Shown here piece by piece: positions 1 to 5,299 of a DNA stretch of 6,957 bases (position 1 is the first letter of the stretch; every line of letters starts with the position of its first letter). The stretch is taken from assembly GCA_025936195.1 (NCBI GenBank), contig JAICTW010000134.1:1-6957 (forward strand), given 5' to 3'. This DNA comes from Flavisolibacter sp. (GTDB lineage Bacteria; Bacteroidota; Bacteroidia; Chitinophagales; Chitinophagaceae). A model generated the notes under the pieces. That model saw nothing but the letters and a program-made list of their open reading frames with translations, was not told where the DNA came from and searched no databases. The position numbers were made by a program, and so were the translations under genes.

Positions 1-176
1 AAAGTATTGATCTCATTGTTTTGTTCAATCGGATAAAAGCTGAAGACACAATCCAGAAAAGGGAAATCAATTGTTTGAAACTGTATCAATAAAAGATCGT
101 CCCATTTCTGCTTATCGGTTTGAGAAATATTGAAACGTTTTTGTTTAAAAATATCTCGGGCTTCTTTTTTAAGCAT
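1..176 (-). CDS. 5-formyltetrahydrofolate cyclo-ligase, N-terminal part (3' end beyond window)
   Basis: This enzyme (also called methenyltetrahydrofolate synthetase, YgfA/MTHFS family) uses ATP to convert 5-formyl-THF to 5,10-methenyl-THF in the cytoplasm, returning a storage or dead-end folate to the active one-carbon pool. The 58 visible codons begin at ATG 176 and run off the left edge. Family marks seen are the basic N-terminus with K4 and R7 (a KxxxR-type motif assigned to ATP/phosphate binding in this family), the helix with K13-R14, and the stretch FYPIEQNNEINT at residues 47-58. That stretch matches the Tyr-Pro...Glu-(Ile/Val)-(Asn/Asp)-Thr segment lining the folate site. No clear Shine-Dalgarno precedes the ATG. 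The gene follows rsmD on the same strand after 105 nt that hold two hairpins, and may be co-transcribed with it. Roughly two thirds of the protein is missing, so the family call rests on the N-terminus and the neighbourhood. Confidence 0.8.
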   Translation of the reverse strand, partial: MLKKEARDIFKQKRFNISQTDKQKWDDLLLIQFQTIDFPFLDCVFSFYPIEQNNEINT

Positions 177-192
177 GTGCGAAGATAAGGAC

Positions 193-228
193 GGCCCCTA
201 TCCCGACCTTCCCAAACAGGGATAGGCC
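193..228. repeat. GC-rich inverted repeat in the rsmD to cyclo-ligase gap
   Basis: CCTATCCC (197-204) pairs perfectly with GGGATAGG (219-226) around a 14-nt loop. GG 193-194 and CC 227-228 can extend the stem past a 2-nt bulge. The minus strand here is unusually G-rich for this AT-rich region, with GGG, GGG and GGGG runs plus a GG within about 19 nt. It lies in the probable 5' leader of the cyclo-ligase gene, ending about 17 nt before its ATG. There is no T-run after it on either strand, so it is not a canonical terminator. It could be an intergenic REP-like repeat copy or an RNA structure affecting translation of the downstream gene. Which of these it is cannot be told from one copy. Confidence 0.5.
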
Positions 229-256
229 ACCAACAGCACAGCCCTTCTCGTTAAAG

Positions 257-277
257 ATGCTGACAGACCGTCGGCAT
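257..277 (-). terminator. Weak terminator-like hairpin after rsmD
   Basis: An 8-bp stem with one G-T wobble (ATGCTGAC 257-264 with GTCGGCAT 270-277) encloses a 5-nt loop. It lies 4 nt past the rsmD stop codon. On the minus strand it is followed only by CTTT, so termination would be weak. Partial read-through into the cyclo-ligase gene is plausible. Confidence 0.35.
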
Positions 278-281
278 TTGA

Positions 282-866
282 TTAAGCAAGGGTTGTGCTG
301 GAATTCTTCTCCTGTTGGGGAAAGTTAAGTGGGGCCCTAAAAATCGAAAAAACAGTTGTTCCATAATTTCTTGCCGATTTGAAATGAGGAAAGCTTTCAT
401 AAGTATTCCTCGGGGTGTGTTCCAAAACAAACCATCCATTTTTATTCAATAATTGTTTCTCAAAAACTAATTTGGGAAGATCATCAATTGTTTGCAATGC
501 ATACGGCGGACCCGCAAAAATGAAATCAAATTTTTGGGTGCATTGCTCAATGAAGCGAAATACATCAGATTTTATTACTTTGAAATTCTGCAGATGCAAA
601 GCTTCCGCAGTTCTTTTAATGAAAGAAAACATCTTCTGGTCTTTTTCGACAATAGTGAGATCAGGCACACCTCTTGACGCCAACTCATAACTAATGCATC
701 CGGTGCCGCCAAAAAGATCTAAAGTTTTCAGTTCCTCAAAGTCCAACTGATTTTGCAAAACATTAAAGAGGCCTTCTTTTGCAATATCAGTTGTTGGTCT
801 TGTATAAGGCATGTTGGCAGGCGGACTAATTCTGCGTCCACCCAATGATCCACTTATAATACGCAT
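282..866 (-). CDS. rsmD: 16S rRNA (guanine(966)-N2)-methyltransferase RsmD
   Basis: RsmD transfers a methyl group from S-adenosylmethionine to N2 of G966 (E. coli numbering) in 16S rRNA during 30S assembly. The 194-aa product is full length for the family. It has the N-terminal MRIISGSLGGRR segment, RPTTDIAKEGLFNVL at residues 23-37 (typical RsmD), the SAM-binding motif I LDLFGGTG at 49-56, an acidic residue after strand 2 (VEKD 73-76) and D101. The target-base motif reads FAGPPY at 117-122. Families of this type normally have Asp or Asn just before PPY, and here it is Gly119 (codon GGT, 510-512). The frame is otherwise intact, so this is a substitution and not a decayed gene. ATG 866 overlaps the end of the DUF3822 gene by 13 nt, which indicates translational coupling. 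A C-terminal tail of about 15 polar residues extends past the fold. Confidence 0.93.
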   Translation of the reverse strand: MRIISGSLGGRRISPPANMPYTRPTTDIAKEGLFNVLQNQLDFEELKTLDLFGGTGCISYELASRGVPDLTIVEKDQKMFSFIKRTAEALHLQNFKVIKSDVFRFIEQCTQKFDFIFAGPPYALQTIDDLPKLVFEKQLLNKNGWFVLEHTPRNTYESFPHFKSARNYGTTVFSIFRAPLNFPQQEKNSSTTLA

Positions 867-1618
867 GCGGCCAGGTTATACAATGAAGAAAAATAATGAT
901 GCGGATGATCATTCTCCGGTAAAGAATATGATGGCGCCTGAGCAAAATGAAGATTCAGGAAATAATTATGCATTTCATTATACAAGGCCGAGTCCTCGTC
1001 AATCAATCCTGAGATAACTATAAATACTTCAGATTGGTTTAAATGAAACTCATAACAAATTTTGAGCAGATAGTAGGTTACGTCCAAAGGCGTTTTATAA
1101 GAATATATTTGTGCAAGTTGCACCTGTTTATTCTTTTTTACCAGCACTCTGAAATGCTGTGTGCTGAAATAAATATCAATTTGATCAGAGGCTGTATAGC
1201 CATTATATATTTTCAGCAATGGCACATATGCATGAACATAGTGTACCGATGAAAACCGCTCTGCAATTAAATTGAATAGGAAAGCAGGTAATGAGTAAGC
1301 AACAGTCATCTGCCATTCAGGAATATCATTGGTAAATTGTTTCTGAAATGGAGAGTCGTAAATAGTACTTACAAAAGAATGTGCTTCCTTGCTGAAATGA
1401 GTGGGGATTAACAAGGACTGAGGCAAGGCAGAACAAACAATTACTTTTTCAAAACTGATATTCTTCAATTCGTCAAGAACACATGCCAGCTCATTCTGCA
1501 TTTGCAGTTCATCATACGTTATGTAACTGATCTGGCAGAAGGCTCTTTCTTCTTCTTTCAGCACAGCATAACTGCAATAGTCCTCTCCTATTTCGAGCAG
1601 CAGAACAGCACCATCCAT
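854..1618 (-). CDS. DUF3822 family protein
   Basis: The product resembles the DUF3822 family, Bacteroidota proteins of about 250-270 aa without a settled function that commonly sit directly upstream of rsmD. Visible family-like features are the N-terminal strand VLLLEIGEDYCSYAVL, the central VIVCSALPQSLLIP strand-turn, and a C-terminal half of alternating hydrophobic strands. No signal peptide, membrane span or catalytic motif is evident. I place the start at ATG 1618 (254 aa) because AGGA lies about 9 nt upstream, an uncommonly clear Shine-Dalgarno for this window. An in-frame TTG at 1651 would add 11 residues but has no ribosome site. The gene is first in an apparent operon with rsmD (13-nt overlap) and possibly the cyclo-ligase. 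The tight coupling suggests a function linked to rsmD, but this is only inference from position. Confidence 0.8.
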   Translation of the reverse strand: MDGAVLLLEIGEDYCSYAVLKEEERAFCQISYITYDELQMQNELACVLDELKNISFEKVIVCSALPQSLLIPTHFSKEAHSFVSTIYDSPFQKQFTNDIPEWQMTVAYSLPAFLFNLIAERFSSVHYVHAYVPLLKIYNGYTASDQIDIYFSTQHFRVLVKKNKQVQLAQIYSYKTPLDVTYYLLKICYEFHLNQSEVFIVISGLIDEDSALYNEMHNYFLNLHFAQAPSYSLPENDHPHHYFSSLYNLAACVL

Positions 1619-1689
1619 AATTTGATTTCCTATCGTAAAAATTTTTTTCAACTAACGGATCAATAAATTTTTGAGCAATCAGATATAGG

Positions 1690-1697
1690 CAAATATA
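1690..1697 (-). promoter_or_regulatory. Promoter -7 box for the DUF3822-rsmD operon
   Basis: The minus strand reads TATATTTG, an exact match to the Bacteroidota -7 consensus TAnnTTTG. Transcription would start near 1683, giving a leader of about 65 nt to ATG 1618. No TTG -33 element is found at the usual 19-21 nt spacing; only a TTAA stands there. The -7 match is good but the promoter is incomplete. Confidence 0.5.
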
Positions 1698-1743
1698 AAG
1701 GAAGAGCGTCTGATTAATTTAAGGTTTTCAATTGATAAAAATC

Positions 1744-1776
1744 TTGTTTTTTTCTTGGTAAAGAGTTCTAAATTTA
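1744..1776 (+). promoter_or_regulatory. Possible promoter for the 125-aa coiled-coil gene
   Basis: TTG at 1744-1746 is followed after 22 nt by TAAATTTA (1769-1776), one base from TAnnTTTG. The predicted start near 1783 would leave a leader of about 65 nt before ATG 1849. Both elements are imperfect. The location, in the divergent gap facing the DUF3822 promoter, is the main support. Confidence 0.25.
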
Positions 1777-1848
1777 ATGTACCATCCTACCTCCGGGAGA
1801 AAGTGAAGTGAAAACCAATCATTTTTTAACCTTTAAAACTTCAGTCCC

Positions 1849-2226
1849 ATGGTTCAGACAGATCTCTCTCAATTGACAACCGAATGCAATGAATGGCTCC
1901 AAATCCTCCGCAATTACCGTGAAGAATTCCAAACATCGAAAAAAGCATTACAGGAAATTTGCCGAAAGAATTTATCAAGAAATCAACTACAAGATGTAGA
2001 ACATTTCGATAACCAGTTTCACATTCAGCTTATCAACATTCACGACCTCAAACAATCTATTAAAACCCACGAGAAAAGAGTTGAACAGGAATCTGCCTCG
2101 GAGGAAATGGCAGAAGACAACTACACGCTCCACGAAGAATTATTAAACGAGTTCCTCGGTTTGGAAAGCACTCTTCAGGAACTCCGCAATGAATTCAAAA
2201 CATTCATTAGCACTACAAGCTGCTAA
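1849..2226 (+). CDS. Hypothetical helical/coiled-coil protein, 125 aa
   Basis: I do not recognise a named family. The protein is rich in Glu, Lys, Gln and Leu, almost free of Gly and Pro, and should be nearly all alpha-helical. Heptad-like hydrophobic spacing is clear near the C-terminus (L99, F102, L105, L109, L112, F116, I120) and is suggested near the N-terminus (L10, W16, L17, L20, F27). This points to a two- or three-helix coiled-coil or bundle. It has no signal peptide and no membrane span, so it is probably cytoplasmic. Cys residues occur at 13, 38 and at the last position (125). ATG 1849 has no Shine-Dalgarno, as for most genes here. A terminator overlaps the stop codon, so it is probably a single-gene transcript. 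The real coding status is supported by uninterrupted length, a regular amphipathic pattern and flanking signals. An adaptor or scaffold role would be a guess. Confidence 0.75.
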   Translation: MVQTDLSQLTTECNEWLQILRNYREEFQTSKKALQEICRKNLSRNQLQDVEHFDNQFHIQLINIHDLKQSIKTHEKRVEQESASEEMAEDNYTLHEELLNEFLGLESTLQELRNEFKTFISTTSC

Positions 2227-2235
2227 TGTTTTTTT
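2205..2235 (+). terminator. Rho-independent terminator overlapping a stop codon
   Basis: CATTAGCA (2205-2212) pairs perfectly with TGCTAATG (2221-2228) across an 8-nt loop, followed at once by seven T residues (2229-2235). The TAA stop of the 125-aa gene (2224-2226) lies inside the 3' arm, so the last codons of the gene also encode the terminator stem. Confidence 0.8.
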
Positions 2236-2252
2236 ATACAGCTATTTCTGAA

Positions 2253-2269
2253 CATGCAAATCATGCATG
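2253..2269 (+). promoter_or_regulatory. Small inverted repeat upstream of the EF-G paralogue
   Basis: CATGCA (2253-2258) and TGCATG (2264-2269) form a 6-bp inverted repeat with a 5-nt centre, 34 nt before ATG 2304. It can also be read as a direct repeat of CATGCA. The size and position would suit a regulator operator, but six-base arms occur easily by chance. No exact TAnnTTTG box is present in this 77-nt gap; the nearest is TATTTCTG at 2243-2250. Confidence 0.25.
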
Positions 2270-2303
2270 AAGTCGTTTATTATCTCATCTTAAAACTTAG
2301 TAT

Positions 2304-4439
2304 ATGCCAGAGTTTGATACCTCACACGTAAAAAATATTGTTTTGCTCGGACATGCGGGTTCGGGCAAAACAACCTTAGCGGAATGTATGCTTTTCGAAG
2401 CCGGAATTACCAACCGCAAAGGATCTGTAACCGAAAATAATACGGTCAGTGATTACCATGAGTTGGAACAGGAACGTGGCAATTCCATTTTCTCCAAATT
2501 GATGCATACGAAATGGCGTGGTTATAAAATAAATATCCTGGACACACCGGGTTATGATGATTTTGTTGGTGAAGTTTTATCTGCTTTGCGTGTTGCCGAT
2601 ACGGGTGTCATGCTTTTGAATGCTGCAAATGGTGTTGAGGTAGGAACCGATGTGATCTGGGAGTACACAGAGAAATTCAAAACGCCAATGATCTTTGCCA
2701 TTAACAAACTAGATCATGATAAAGCAGATTTTAATAAAACAGTTCAGCAGGCAAAGGAGCATTTCGGAAGCAAAGTGACCGTGGTTCAATATCCGTTACA
2801 GGAAGGCGCCGGGTTTCACGAAATCATTGACGTATTGCGAATGACCCTGTATAAATTTAAAGATACCGGCGGAAAACCAGAAAAGCTTTCTATCCCGGAT
2901 GATGAAAGAGAAAGAGCAGAGCAATTGCACAAAGAATTAGTGGAAACCGTAGCCAGCAATGACGAAGCCTTAATGGAAAAATATTTCGATAAAGGCGAAC
3001 TGGATGAAGATGAAATGAAAGAAGGTTTGAAGAAAGCCATGATAAACCACGACATCTTTCCTCTTTTTTGTTTATCGGCTGAAAGGAACATGGGTAGCGG
3101 AAGATTAATGGGATTCATTGATAACGTTTGTCCGAGTGCCAATGAAATGCCTCCTCAAAAAACCATTTCAGGTGAAGAACTTCCCTGCAATCCTTCCGGC
3201 CCTGCCTGCCTGTTTATTTACAAAACGATTTCAGAAGCACATGTTGGCGATCTTTCCTACTTCAAAGTTTTTTCAGGGACTGTCAAGACAGGAATGGAAT
3301 TGGTAAATGAATCAAACGGAGTTACCGAAAAAATCAATCAGTTATTTTTAATGGAAGGCAGTAAGCGCATGCCTGTTAATGAACTGGTAGCAGGCGATAT
3401 TGGCGCCACACTAAAATTGAGAAACACGCATGTAAACAATACGCTTCACGTTAAAGGAAAGAATATAGAACTACCTCCAATCGAATTTCCTTCCTCCAAT
3501 ATGACGGTTGCTATTGAACCGGTAAATAAAGGAGAAGAAGAAAAACTCGCGCAGGCATTACATCAACTAAAAGAAGAAGATCCCACGTTGATTGTTGAAG
3601 TTTCGCAGGAGTTAAAGCAAACGTTAATTCATTGCCAGGGTGATATGCACCTCGCCGTAGCTAAATGGAAGATCGAGCATATTCATAAAGTGCCTGTCAA
3701 ATTCATAAAGCCAAGAATTCCTTACAGAGAAACAATACGCAAAGCTGCCGATGCCAATTATCGTCACAAAAAGCAATCCGGTGGTGCAGGCCAATTTGGC
3801 GAAGTATATCTGCGCATTGAGCCATGGTATGAAGGCATGCCTGAACCTTCAGGATTAAACATTCGTGGCAGAGAAGTATTTAATCTGGATTGGGGTGGAA
3901 AACTGGTTTTCTACAACTGCATCGTCGGCGGTGCTATTGATGCAAGATTTCTTCCTTCAATTTTAAAAGGTGTAATGGAGAAAATGCAGGAAGGACCTTT
4001 AACAGGCTCTTACGTTCGTGATGTAAGAGTTTCGGTTTATGATGGGAAGATGCATCCTGTTGACTCCAATGATATTTCTTTTAAGATCGCGGGGTTGCAG
4101 GCCTTCAGGCAAGCCTTCCAGCAGGCAGATCCGCAGGTGTTGGAGCCAATCAATTATGTAGAAGTATTGTGTCCCGAAGATCTGACAGGTGCCATTATGG
4201 GAGATATTCAAAGCCGCCGGGGTATTGTAGAGGGAATGGACACGGAAGGACATTTTCAGAAGATCATTGCGAAAGTGCCGCTGGCAGAAATGCATGATTT
4301 CTCTTCCTCATTGCGTTCCATAACACAGGGACGTGCAAAATTCAAAATGCATTTCGACAGTTATCAACCGATGTCTTACGAAATGCAGCGCAAGTTGTCT
4401 GAAGAATACAATAAAACTTCTGCAGAAGTTTTAGCATAA
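2304..4439 (+). CDS. Elongation factor G paralogue (EF-G2 type), translational GTPase family
   Basis: This is a full-length 711-aa EF-G-like protein that would act on the ribosome in tRNA-mRNA translocation. Domain I: P-loop GHAGSGKTT at 16-24, switch I RGNSI at 58-62 (canonical RGITI), switch II DTPGYDDF at 80-87 (canonical DTPGHVDF), NKLD at 134-137 and SA at 258-259. Domain II is about 295-385, domain III about 395-470, domain IV about 470-600 with loop SGGAGQFGEV (492-501) and tip GKMHPVDSNDISF (581-593, H584 conserved), and domain V about 605-690. The switch II catalytic His is Tyr84 and the switch I Thr is Ser61. This pattern, with DFVGEV after switch II, marks the EF-G-like/EF-G-2 subfamily and not the housekeeping fusA product. 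The Bacteroides thetaiotaomicron paralogue EF-G2 is, as I recall, reported to support translation with little or no GTPase activity and to be needed for gut colonization. Whether this protein does the same is inference. ATG 2304 lacks a Shine-Dalgarno. The gene stands alone with its own terminator. Confidence 0.93.
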   Translation: MPEFDTSHVKNIVLLGHAGSGKTTLAECMLFEAGITNRKGSVTENNTVSDYHELEQERGNSIFSKLMHTKWRGYKINILDTPGYDDFVGEVLSALRVADTGVMLLNAANGVEVGTDVIWEYTEKFKTPMIFAINKLDHDKADFNKTVQQAKEHFGSKVTVVQYPLQEGAGFHEIIDVLRMTLYKFKDTGGKPEKLSIPDDERERAEQLHKELVETVASNDEALMEKYFDKGELDEDEMKEGLKKAMINHDIFPLFCLSAERNMGSGRLMGFIDNVCPSANEMPPQKTISGEELPCNPSGPACLFIYKTISEAHVGDLSYFKVFSGTVKTGMELVNESNGVTEKINQLFLMEGSKRMPVNELVAGDIGATLKLRNTHVNNTLHVKGKNIELPPIEFPSSNMTVAIEPVNKGEEEKLAQALHQLKEEDPTLIVEVSQELKQTLIHCQGDMHLAVAKWKIEHIHKVPVKFIKPRIPYRETIRKAADANYRHKKQSGGAGQFGEVYLRIEPWYEGMPEPSGLNIRGREVFNLDWGGKLVFYNCIVGGAIDARFLPSILKGVMEKMQEGPLTGSYVRDVRVSVYDGKMHPVDSNDISFKIAGLQAFRQAFQQADPQVLEPINYVEVLCPEDLTGAIMGDIQSRRGIVEGMDTEGHFQKIIAKVPLAEMHDFSSSLRSITQGRAKFKMHFDSYQPMSYEMQRKLSEEYNKTSAEVLA

Positions 4440-4456
4440 TCAAAATAAACCTGGGG

Positions 4457-4500
4457 AACACTTAGTTGTCTTTTATTATCAGATGGCTAAGTGTTTTTTT
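4457..4500 (+). terminator. Rho-independent terminator of the EF-G paralogue gene
   Basis: AACACTTAG (4457-4465) and CTAAGTGTT (4487-4495) form a perfect 9-bp stem with a 21-nt loop, ending in seven T residues (4494-4500). It lies 17 nt past the stop codon. Confidence 0.85.
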
Positions 4501-4504
4501 ATAC

Positions 4505-4530
4505 AGTTCACCGAAAATATCCGGTGAATT
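4505..4530 (+). repeat. Second hairpin directly after the terminator
   Basis: AGTTCACCG (4505-4513) pairs with CGGTGAATT (4522-4530), 9 bp with one G-T wobble, around the 8-nt loop AAAATATC. It starts 5 nt after the first terminator's T-run and is followed by AGGTTTTT. It may be a back-up terminator, or an operator for the small gene beginning at 4597. The reading is undecided. Confidence 0.45.
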
Positions 4531-4596
4531 AGGTTTTTAAAAAAATTTCTTTTTAATTTGAGTAGTCAAAGCTACCATTAAATAAAATCTAGTCCT

Positions 4597-4848
4597 ATGC
4601 ATGCCTATTTTCGCAACCACCAGTTGTATCTTGCCGAAAGGTCTGAATGGTTAGACCGTCACGTAATCAAAACAAGCAAAAGAGCATTAATGAAAATTGA
4701 AAGTTGGAAACTGATCGCTCAATCGGGTGATGAGGACAACCAGCTCAGGCTTGTTGAAAAATTAGTTAAGGAGTCCCTTCTGACTCCGATTCCTAACAAA
4801 ACGGTACTTCACAAGGAAGGGTTTTATCTGTCAAACCTGGATAATTAA
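4597..4848 (+). CDS. Hypothetical small protein, 83 aa
   Basis: I do not recognise a family. The product is soluble, charged and mixed in composition, with aromatic and basic residues at the N-terminus (MHAYFRNHQLYLAERSEWL) and a probable helix through about residues 28-62. A short Pro-containing segment, TPIPNKTV, follows at 63-70, with a polar C-terminus after it. There is no signal peptide, membrane span or metal-binding cluster. The start ATG 4597 has no Shine-Dalgarno. A near-match to the -7 consensus (TTAATTTG, 4553-4560) would put transcription near 4566, but it lacks a -33 element. The gene is isolated, with 157 nt before it and 147 nt after it. Coding status rests on an intact frame of sensible composition placed after a terminator, without homology, so it is likely but not certain. 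Confidence 0.6.
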   Translation: MHAYFRNHQLYLAERSEWLDRHVIKTSKRALMKIESWKLIAQSGDEDNQLRLVEKLVKESLLTPIPNKTVLHKEGFYLSNLDN

Positions 4849-4876
4849 AGAAACGTAAAGCAGCTATTTGCTTTGA

Positions 4877-4896
4877 TTTGCATAGAAATATGCGGA
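4877..4896 (+). repeat. Short GAAA-tetraloop hairpin between the two small genes
   Basis: GCATA (4880-4884) and TATGC (4889-4893) pair perfectly across a GAAA loop, a GNRA-type tetraloop. Two G-T wobbles and one A-T pair extend the stem to 8 pairs (4877-4896). Just upstream, AAAGCAG (4857-4863) and TTGCTTT (4868-4874) form another small stem with a 4-nt loop. Neither has a T-run. Together they could end the transcript of the 83-aa gene weakly or stabilise its 3' end. Confidence 0.35.
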
Positions 4897-4900
4897 AGAC

Positions 4901-4930
4901 TTGACATTTTTATTTATTCAGTTTATCTTG
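4901..4930 (+). promoter_or_regulatory. Promoter for the 90-aa gene
   Basis: TTGACA (4901-4906) and TATCTT (4924-4929) are 17 nt apart, resembling a classical sigma-70 promoter. Read in Bacteroidota terms, TTG at 4901 is followed 20 nt later by TATCTTG, which lacks one T of TAnnTTTG. The start would be near 4936, leaving a leader of about 60 nt that holds the 19-bp palindrome. Confidence 0.5.
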
Positions 4931-4966
4931 TTGTCCTTTCTTAAGTTGCTTGCCTGTAAACCCACC

Positions 4967-4985
4967 TTTTGTTGATTCAACAAAA
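4967..4985 (+). promoter_or_regulatory. Perfect 19-bp palindrome before the 90-aa gene, operator or leader hairpin
   Basis: TTTTGTTGA (4967-4975) and TCAACAAAA (4977-4985) are exact reverse complements around a single central T. The palindrome ends 10 nt before ATG 4996 and lies downstream of the predicted promoter. As DNA it is the size of a dimeric repressor site. As RNA it would form a 7-bp A-U-rich hairpin with a 5-nt loop over the ribosome-binding region. Confidence 0.5.
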
Positions 4986-4995
4986 CAGTTAAACA

Positions 4996-5268
4996 ATGAG
5001 GGGAACTTCATTTTATAATGACACCATAAAGGAAGATCAGTTCAAAATTGATTATCCGTACTATGGATTGTTCGGTTCAGCCGAGATTACACTCATTCAT
5101 GACGAGGAAGAAGTTTTGTACCGTTGTAAACTTTTAAACGGAAGTACGATATTTCTTAAAAAATCATCCAAAAAATGGATTGATACAGGGCTGAATACAG
5201 AAACTCCGCTTTCAGCTATTATCGGCCTTTCAATTGATGATTTTCTTAAAATAAAAAAAGGAGCCTGA
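4996..5268 (+). CDS. Hypothetical small protein, 90 aa
   Basis: I do not recognise a family. The sequence suggests a small beta-rich domain: alternating strands at about 16-21 (FKIDYP), 28-35 (SAEITLIH), 39-46 (EVLYRCKL) and 50-55 (STIFLK). A conserved-looking KKWIDTG turn and a C-terminal helix (IGLSIDDFLKIKK) follow. It has no signal peptide or membrane span and one Cys (44). ATG 4996 lacks a Shine-Dalgarno but follows a good promoter by about 60 nt. The stop codon lies in the loop of a strong terminator, so the gene is a well-defined single transcription unit. Those flanking signals raise confidence that it is expressed. The perfect palindrome just before its start suggests it is regulated. 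Confidence 0.72.
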   Translation: MRGTSFYNDTIKEDQFKIDYPYYGLFGSAEITLIHDEEEVLYRCKLLNGSTIFLKKSSKKWIDTGLNTETPLSAIIGLSIDDFLKIKKGA

Positions 5269-5283
5269 CAGACTCCTTTTTTT
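5253..5283. terminator. Bidirectional terminator between convergent genes
   Basis: AAAAAAAGGAG (5253-5263) and CTCCTTTTTTT (5273-5283) form a perfect 11-bp stem with a 9-nt loop. Runs of seven A and seven T on the two arms serve both strands. The TGA stop of the 90-aa gene (5266-5268) sits in the loop. The minus-strand gene ends at 5300, so one element can stop both converging transcripts. Confidence 0.85.
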
Positions 5284-5299
5284 ATTTTAAATCTGATTA

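Noticed and set aside
415..690. Open frame of 91 codons on the plus strand inside rsmD (also one at 492-677)
   Set aside because: It lies wholly antisense to a clearly recognised rsmD and has no family features or start signals.
811..1252. Plus-strand open frames antisense to the DUF3822 gene
   Set aside because: Composition and position fit shadows of the coding strand; no promoter or ribosome site supports them.
2816..3142. 108-codon minus-strand frame with a long Ser run inside the EF-G paralogue
   Set aside because: The Ser run is the complement of Glu/Asp-rich codons in the real gene; it is a shadow frame.
3999..4295. 98-codon minus-strand frame inside the EF-G paralogue
   Set aside because: It is antisense to conserved domains IV and V and shows no independent gene signals.
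2304..4439. Reading the EF-G paralogue as a ribosomal-protection tetracycline resistance gene (TetM/TetQ-like)
   Set aside because: At 711 aa it exceeds the usual size of about 640 aa, and its motifs (DFVGEV after switch II, SGGAGQFGEV, MHPVDSNDISF) fit the EF-G-like group. No resistance-element context is present.
4440..4596. Possible attachment site or mobile-element scar suggested by the inverted repeats
   Set aside because: The repeats are explained by a terminator and a second hairpin; no integrase, transposase or target duplication is nearby.
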